DNA from: CAWCGU01 sp963838095 | Lineage (GTDB): Bacteria > Actinomycetota > Thermoleophilia > Solirubrobacterales > 70-9 | DNA: 64,000 bases | Direction of reading: 5' to 3' | Assembly (NCBI GenBank): GCA_963838095.1 | Contig: CAWIPO010000006.1 | Location: forward strand, 868,001 to 932,000 | Shown: positions 59,993 through 64,000 of the stretch, one piece after another | Layout: each line of letters begins with the position of its first letter | Numbering within the stretch: position 1 is the first letter of the stretch | Program-made: the position numbers and the translations under genes | The notes under the pieces: model-generated | What the model was told of the DNA's origin: nothing | The model's database searches: none | What the model saw: the letters and a program-made list of their open reading frames with translations, nothing else

Positions 59993-61240
59993 ATGGCCGA
60001 AAGGGAGCTCGACGTCGTCGTCTTCGGGGCCACCGGGGTGACCGGTCGCCGCGTTGCCGCCTATCTGGCCGAGCAGGCGGACGGGACGGATCTGCGGTGG
60101 GGGGCCGCCGCGCGCGACGCGGGAAAGCTGGCGAGGGTGCTGGCAGAGGACGGGGTGGAGGCGCAGGTGGCGATCGGCGCCGATGTCGGAGATCCCAGTT
60201 CGCTCGTCGCGATGGCCGAGCGCACGCGCGTGGTGCTCAACCTGGTCGGGCCTTACACACTTCACGGCCGGCCGGTGATCGAGGCGTGCGTCGACGGCGG
60301 CGCCCACTACGCCGACCTCACGGGTGAGATCCCGTTCGTTCGGCGGATGGTTGACGAGTTCCACGACCGCGCGAGCGCAGCGGGAGTCAAGGTGATCCAG
60401 GTTTGCGGGTTCGAGGCGTTGCCTCCCGACCTCGCAGTCGCGCTTGCCGCGGCCGCTGCACAAGAGCGTCACGGGGAGGATCTCGCCGAGGCGGACATTC
60501 GGGTGGCGATCGCGGGGCCGCCCGGCATGCCCCGTGCCAACGACATGATCTCGGGCGGCACCCTCCAGAGCCTCGCCGAAGCGGCCGGCGACCCCGACGC
60601 GAACCGCGTCACTGATCCGGCGGCGCTGGTGGATGACGAGACGGTCGCGGCGCGCATCCGGACCATCAGCCCGATCACGCTGGCGCCTCGGCGCGCGCCC
60701 GACGGCGCCGTGATTGCGCCGATGGCGCCCGCTGCGTTCATCAACCCCGCCGTTATCCAGCGTTCCCGCCTGCTCTCCGGGGCGCCGCCGCTTCGCTACC
60801 GGGAGGGGGTGACGATCGCCGGGCCGCCCGCGACATTGCCGCTCCGGTACGTCGCCGCCGGCGCGATCGCGGGCGTCCAGGCGGCCGTGGGCGCGATCGC
60901 CAAAGCAAGTCCCGGCGTGCGGGCGCGCGTGTCGAGCGGATTGCGCCGCGCGCTGCCCGGTTCGGGGTTCGGACCCGATGCCGAGCGGCTCGCGCTATGG
61001 CGGTGGACGCTGACGGCCGATGCGCGCACCACGGGTGGTCACACGGTGACCGTGATCGCAGAGGCCGAAGGCCACCCTGGCTACCTGGCGACGGCGCGGA
61101 TGATGGGCGAGGCCGGCGTGCTGCTCGCCGAGGAGGGCGCCACGCCCGACGGTGCCGGCTGCCTGACACCGTCTACCGCGATCGGGACGGGATCGGCCGA
61201 GCGCTTCGAGCGCGCGGGCCTGCGCTTCACGACGCGCTGA
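59993..61240 (+). CDS. Saccharopine dehydrogenase-like / trans-acting enoyl reductase family protein
   Basis: 415 residues from the ATG at 59993. The N-terminus LDVVVFGATGVTGRRVAAYLAEQ is the NAD(P)-binding motif, followed by VVLNLVGPYTLHGRPVIEACVDGGAHYADLTGE and a VIQVCGFEALPPDLAVALA core. The protein fits the mycobacterial family of saccharopine-dehydrogenase-like reductases, some of which act in lipid assembly as trans-enoyl reductases. It is divergent from the arsR gene and converges with the next gene, overlapping it by 14 bases. Confidence 0.82.
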   Translation: MAERELDVVVFGATGVTGRRVAAYLAEQADGTDLRWGAAARDAGKLARVLAEDGVEAQVAIGADVGDPSSLVAMAERTRVVLNLVGPYTLHGRPVIEACVDGGAHYADLTGEIPFVRRMVDEFHDRASAAGVKVIQVCGFEALPPDLAVALAAAAAQERHGEDLAEADIRVAIAGPPGMPRANDMISGGTLQSLAEAAGDPDANRVTDPAALVDDETVAARIRTISPITLAPRRAPDGAVIAPMAPAAFINPAVIQRSRLLSGAPPLRYREGVTIAGPPATLPLRYVAAGAIAGVQAAVGAIAKASPGVRARVSSGLRRALPGSGFGPDAERLALWRWTLTADARTTGGHTVTVIAEAEGHPGYLATARMMGEAGVLLAEEGATPDGAGCLTPSTAIGTGSAERFERAGLRFTTR

Positions 61241-62087
61241 GCTGGTCGTCTCCCACCGTTTCCATCTCCGCGGTCACGTTCAGCGGCAGGCAGGTGTCGC
61301 AGAAGTCCTGGCCGAACTGGGTCAGGAGGATGCTGCGGCGGATGGTGCGGGCGGTGCGGCCGCCCTTCTTCAGCCCTCCGAGCACGTCGGGCTGTGCCTC
61401 CAGCACCTGGTAGACGTGTGGATCGCGCAGCCGCTCTCGCGAGAACCACACGAGGCCGAGGCGGTTGAGGTTCGTGAGATAGGCGCGGAGGCGCTCGGGA
61501 TGGCGAAGGCCGGCCTCGCGGTCGATCATCGAAAGCCCGCTCGTGACGAGGTCGGAGACCATCGGGATCCCGGCGCGGATGTCGACGGCCGGCTGTGCTC
61601 CGTCGAGCGCCAGCAGCCGCAGGATCCTGGCCTCGTCGGGGGTGATCTCCTCGAGGATCCGCGCGTACGCGGGGTGCAGGTTCTCGTCGAAGCGAACGTC
61701 GGCGGACTCGCGCAGCAGCTGCGTGCCGCGCTGGAGCAGCAGGTTGCTGTCATCGCCCCCGGTCTCGCCGCCGGTGCCTGAGAGTCCCGAGACGGCGTCG
61801 CGCAACCTCCCGTCGGAGTCGACGATGCCGAGCAGCTCCCTCGCGTAGTCGCGCACCTCACCGCCGGTCTGCTCGAAGAACTCGCCGGGCGTGCTCGAGT
61901 TCACCGCGGCCCGAATCACGCCGCCATACGCCTTCGCCGTGGCGCCGACCGTCCAGGTCGCGGTGTGCCACCAGGCAGTGGCCGCGACCCGGGCGAGGCC
62001 CGGGGCGGCGTCGATCAAGCTCGCTCCCTGCGACTCCGAGGCGTCGGCCGAGTCCTGATCGGATGTGGGGGTTGTGGGGTCACTCAC
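61227..62087 (-). CDS. Abi-alpha (DUF4393)-like protein
   Basis: 286 residues. A Ser/Thr-rich N-terminus (MSDPTTPTSDQDSADAS) is followed by AWWHTATWTVGATAKAYGGVIRAA and a helical middle (QRGTQLLRESADVRFDENLHPAYARILEEITPDEARILRLLA). The C-terminal LTNLNRLGLVWFSRE...TQFGQDFCDTCLP region is conserved in Abi-alpha-like proteins as I recall them. Such proteins have been linked to phage abortive infection, but the function in this lineage is unproven. It is 3 bases behind the DUF445 gene. Confidence 0.55.
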   Translation of the reverse strand: MSDPTTPTSDQDSADASESQGASLIDAAPGLARVAATAWWHTATWTVGATAKAYGGVIRAAVNSSTPGEFFEQTGGEVRDYARELLGIVDSDGRLRDAVSGLSGTGGETGGDDSNLLLQRGTQLLRESADVRFDENLHPAYARILEEITPDEARILRLLALDGAQPAVDIRAGIPMVSDLVTSGLSMIDREAGLRHPERLRAYLTNLNRLGLVWFSRERLRDPHVYQVLEAQPDVLGGLKKGGRTARTIRRSILLTQFGQDFCDTCLPLNVTAEMETVGDDQLSAS

Positions 62088-62090
62088 GAT

Positions 62091-63362
62091 TCAGACTCCG
62101 AAGATCGCCAGGTGGACGAGTCCGGCGCCGAAGCCGAGCACCGCTCCGTGTGCGTAAAGCATCCACTCGTCCTCCTTGATGGCGGAACGCATCATCTCGA
62201 CGAAGTCGGGGGACGGCAACTCGCGCATCCGGGCGGCGATCAGTGTCCGCACCTTCGCGCTCTGGCGGCGGTTGAAATCGGGGTCGCGCATCGGGGTGAC
62301 GGTGTATTCCACCGTCTCGGTGGCGACCGAATCCCGGATCGCGTCGTACTGGCGGGTGCCCATTGCGACCCGAAGCGGCATCCGGGCGACGCCGCTGGCG
62401 TTATCGACCGCCGGTCGCATCGCCGTTTCCAGCATCTGCCGGGTGCGGTCGGAGCGCGGCCCCTGCAACAGCTCGTCCCCCATGTTGGAGAGGGTGACGA
62501 TGTCCTCGGCAATGATCCCTGAGTAGGTGTCCGAGATCTCGTTCTGGCGGCGCATGAACAGGCCGTGCATCTTGAAGGGACCGAATCTGCGCTCCTCGAC
62601 GGGCTCGAAGAGAAGCTGCATGCCGAGCAGGTTCGTGGCCCAGCCCACGAACACGCCGCAGATCGGCAGCACGTACCAGTAGGGAAGCGCGTGGGCGATG
62701 AAGATCACCGGGATCCCGAGCAGGAACCCGAAGATGAACCCGAAGTTGATCATGTGGCGGAGCTCGTTCTTCGCCGTCTCCTGGAAGACGCGGTTGGCGA
62801 GCTCGGGCTCCTCCTCCATCCGCCGGATCACCATCAGCTTGATGTCGAGCAGCTGATCGAGGTTGCCGACGATCTCATCTTGGAGCTGGCCAACGATCTC
62901 GGGAAGTTGCTCCTGCACGCGCTGGTGAACGGTCTCGCGTACCCGCGGAGGCAGGTCATGCCACAGCTGCGCGTGCTCGCGCTCCATGATTCGCTCGACC
63001 ACGTCGCGGATGTCCTTGCTGGCGACCTCGACGATGTGCTCGGCGATCTTGTCGGGCTCGAGCTGCTGGTAGAACTCGGCCGGGCTGCCGATCTTCGCGA
63101 TCCCCTTGTCGACCGCGATCGAGCCCATCTTCGCCGCCCGATTCGGAACGATCCCCTGCCAGCCGACCCCGCCGTGGACGATTCCGGGAATCTCCTGCAA
63201 CTTGCGGGGCAGCAGCCTCGACAGCGCCGAGAGCCCGGGCATCCTGAAGCCTCTGAACCGGATCGGGTGAAAGAGCATCCACACCCCCGTCCAGTTGATG
63301 ATGTATCCGATCACCCCTGTGAACAGCGGCACGGTCAGGTCGGCGATCGTTTCGCTTGACAT
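62091..63362 (-). CDS. DUF445-family membrane protein
   Basis: 423 residues. The first helix is LTVPLFTGVIGYIINWTGVWMLFHPI, the DUF445 signature, and the chain contains FHPIRFRGFRMPGLSALSRLLPRKLQEIPGIV, a helical cytoplasmic middle, and FGFIFGFLLGIPVIFIAHALPYWYVLPICGVFVGWATNLLGMQLLFEP. A final helix (YAHGAVLGFGAGLVHLAIFG) closes it. The role of DUF445 is not known. It is the first gene of a pair with the Abi-alpha-like gene. Confidence 0.8.
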   Translation of the reverse strand: MSSETIADLTVPLFTGVIGYIINWTGVWMLFHPIRFRGFRMPGLSALSRLLPRKLQEIPGIVHGGVGWQGIVPNRAAKMGSIAVDKGIAKIGSPAEFYQQLEPDKIAEHIVEVASKDIRDVVERIMEREHAQLWHDLPPRVRETVHQRVQEQLPEIVGQLQDEIVGNLDQLLDIKLMVIRRMEEEPELANRVFQETAKNELRHMINFGFIFGFLLGIPVIFIAHALPYWYVLPICGVFVGWATNLLGMQLLFEPVEERRFGPFKMHGLFMRRQNEISDTYSGIIAEDIVTLSNMGDELLQGPRSDRTRQMLETAMRPAVDNASGVARMPLRVAMGTRQYDAIRDSVATETVEYTVTPMRDPDFNRRQSAKVRTLIAARMRELPSPDFVEMMRSAIKEDEWMLYAHGAVLGFGAGLVHLAIFGV

Positions 63363-63448
63363 CGTTGGTGCTCCCCGAGCGATGGGCTCCGACTTACCCC
63401 GCCGACGATCCTACCCGCGAAGCGGCGCGGACAGGCCCGGTGCCCGGA

Positions 63449-63904
63449 TCAGCCGAACTCGATGCGCTCGATCAGCCGCGGCTCGATCGGGCGGTCCTGG
63501 GCATCCGTCTCAGTGCCCTCGATCGCGTCGATGACATCCATTCCGTCGCTGACGCGCCCGAACACCGTGTGCTTTCCGTCCAGCCACGGCGCCTGCTCGG
63601 CCGTGACGACGAAGAACTGGGAACCGTTGGTGTTCGGCCCCGAATTGGCCATCGCCAGGGCGCCGCGGACGACCTTGTTCTGGTTGAACTCGTCCTCGAA
63701 GGTGTACCCGGGGCCGCCGCGCCCGGTTCCCTCGGGACAGCCTCCCTGGATCATGAAGTCGCTGATCACGCGGTGGAAGCTGAGCCCGTCGTAGAAGCCG
63801 TCGCCGGCGAGCTTGCGGAAGTTCTCGACCGTCTTCGGGGCGTCGTCGTCGAAGAGCTCGACGGTGACCGCTCCGGCGTTCGTGTGCAGTGTCGCCTCGG
63901 ACAT
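63449..63904 (-). CDS. Peptidyl-prolyl cis-trans isomerase, cyclophilin type
   Basis: 151 residues. The cyclophilin core is complete: VTVELFDDDAPKTVENFRKLAGDGFYDGLSFHRVISDFMIQGGCPEGTGRGGPG, with catalytic Arg in FHRVI, then ALAMANSGPNTNGSQFFV and LDGKHTVFGRV. The length fits single-domain bacterial cyclophilins. It has no signal peptide and is probably cytoplasmic. Confidence 0.95.
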   Translation of the reverse strand: MSEATLHTNAGAVTVELFDDDAPKTVENFRKLAGDGFYDGLSFHRVISDFMIQGGCPEGTGRGGPGYTFEDEFNQNKVVRGALAMANSGPNTNGSQFFVVTAEQAPWLDGKHTVFGRVSDGMDVIDAIEGTETDAQDRPIEPRLIERIEFG

Positions 63905-63947
63905 CGGCGCGCCACTCTAGTCGACTGATTGCGGATAGGTTCTCAGC

Positions 63948-64000
63948 GTGCCGACGAGCTGGCGAGTCGCGATGGTGATCCTGGTGGCGTGCCTGATCGC
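63948..64000 (+). CDS. Start of a protein with hydrophobic N-terminus, cut by window edge
   Basis: A GTG at 63948 opens VPTSWRVAMVILVACLIA, which resembles a signal peptide or membrane anchor. Only 17 codons are visible, so nothing more can be said. It is divergent from the cyclophilin gene. Confidence 0.4.
   Translation, partial: MPTSWRVAMVILVACLI

Noticed and set aside
1..64000. CRISPR arrays, insertion sequences, prophage, integron or plasmid origin
   Set aside because: I saw no spaced direct repeats, transposase, integrase, terminal inverted repeats or phage structural genes; both tRNA genes are intact with no duplicated 3' ends nearby.

Overview
This is a 64 kb window of GC-rich chromosomal DNA with tightly packed genes on both strands, frequent GTG and TTG starts, and 4-base ATGA/GTGA overlaps. 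The content points to an actinobacterium, most likely class Thermoleophilia (Solirubrobacterales or a relative). The reasons are a six-gene mce operon, a wax-ester-synthase-type acyltransferase, an EthA-like monooxygenase, AlkB fused to rubredoxin, CcmF/CcmH cytochrome c maturation, and several secreted beta-propeller and SGNH proteins. The taxonomic call is inference. There is no rRNA, CRISPR array, insertion sequence, phage gene or integrase, so this is ordinary chromosomal sequence rather than a mobile island.

Layout. 1-8.3 kb: a PLP-fold aldolase/racemase (cut by the window edge), tRNA-Ser(GCU), a GMC long-chain-alcohol-oxidase-like enzyme, an LVIVD/RTX secreted protein, then ccmH-resA divergent from ccmF. 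8.3-14 kb: a secreted YVTN propeller with two c-type haem motifs, a WS/DGAT acyltransferase, a lipoprotein alpha/beta hydrolase and tRNA-Arg(ACG). 14-21 kb: a candidate structured RNA, a glycosyltransferase, an SGNH-hydrolase cluster, EthA-like BVMO, an LPG-synthase-type membrane protein and a small zinc-knuckle protein. 21-30 kb: a PEP-mutase-family enzyme behind a cytochrome P450, an M14 peptidase lipoprotein, a chromate-type transporter, an MBL hydrolase, glyoxalase I and a PQQ-type sugar dehydrogenase with PKD region. 30-36 kb: the tetR-alkB operon, dinB, a SnoaL protein, small hypotheticals and a VOC/AraC pair. 36-46 kb: cydAB, secreted propellers, a TetR/cupin divergent pair with a very clear operator, and a lysyl-oxidase-like plus LVIVD operon. 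46-49 kb: an acyl-CoA-type catabolic operon (MaoC hydratase, SDR, ALDH). 49-59 kb: SRPBCC protein plus six MCE genes. 59-64 kb: ArsR-SRPBCC, a saccharopine-dehydrogenase-like reductase, an Abi-alpha-like/DUF445 pair and a cyclophilin.

How the genes fit together. Lipid and hydrocarbon chemistry dominates. AlkB-rubredoxin hydroxylates alkanes, and the GMC oxidase and ALDH could take alcohols to aldehydes and acids. MaoC and SDR are consecutive beta-oxidation-type steps, WS/DGAT stores acyl chains, P450 and EthA-like BVMO add oxygen, and the mce operon imports lipids. Respiration is represented by cytochrome bd and cytochrome c maturation.

A caution for any user of this annotation: at least seven otherwise intact genes (P450, chrA, PQQ/PKD protein, dinB, SDR, maoC, the fourth mce gene) are broken by single-base frameshifts, almost all of them apparent +1 insertions. 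Because the protein sequence is intact on both sides of each break, residual sequencing or assembly error is the most likely explanation. I give these genes as single corrected features. I did not find a convincing wholly new system. The strongest undescribed signals are the structured region after tRNA-Arg, the nested TetR operator at 41.4 kb, the TetR operator inside the alkB promoter, and the permease-less mce operon.
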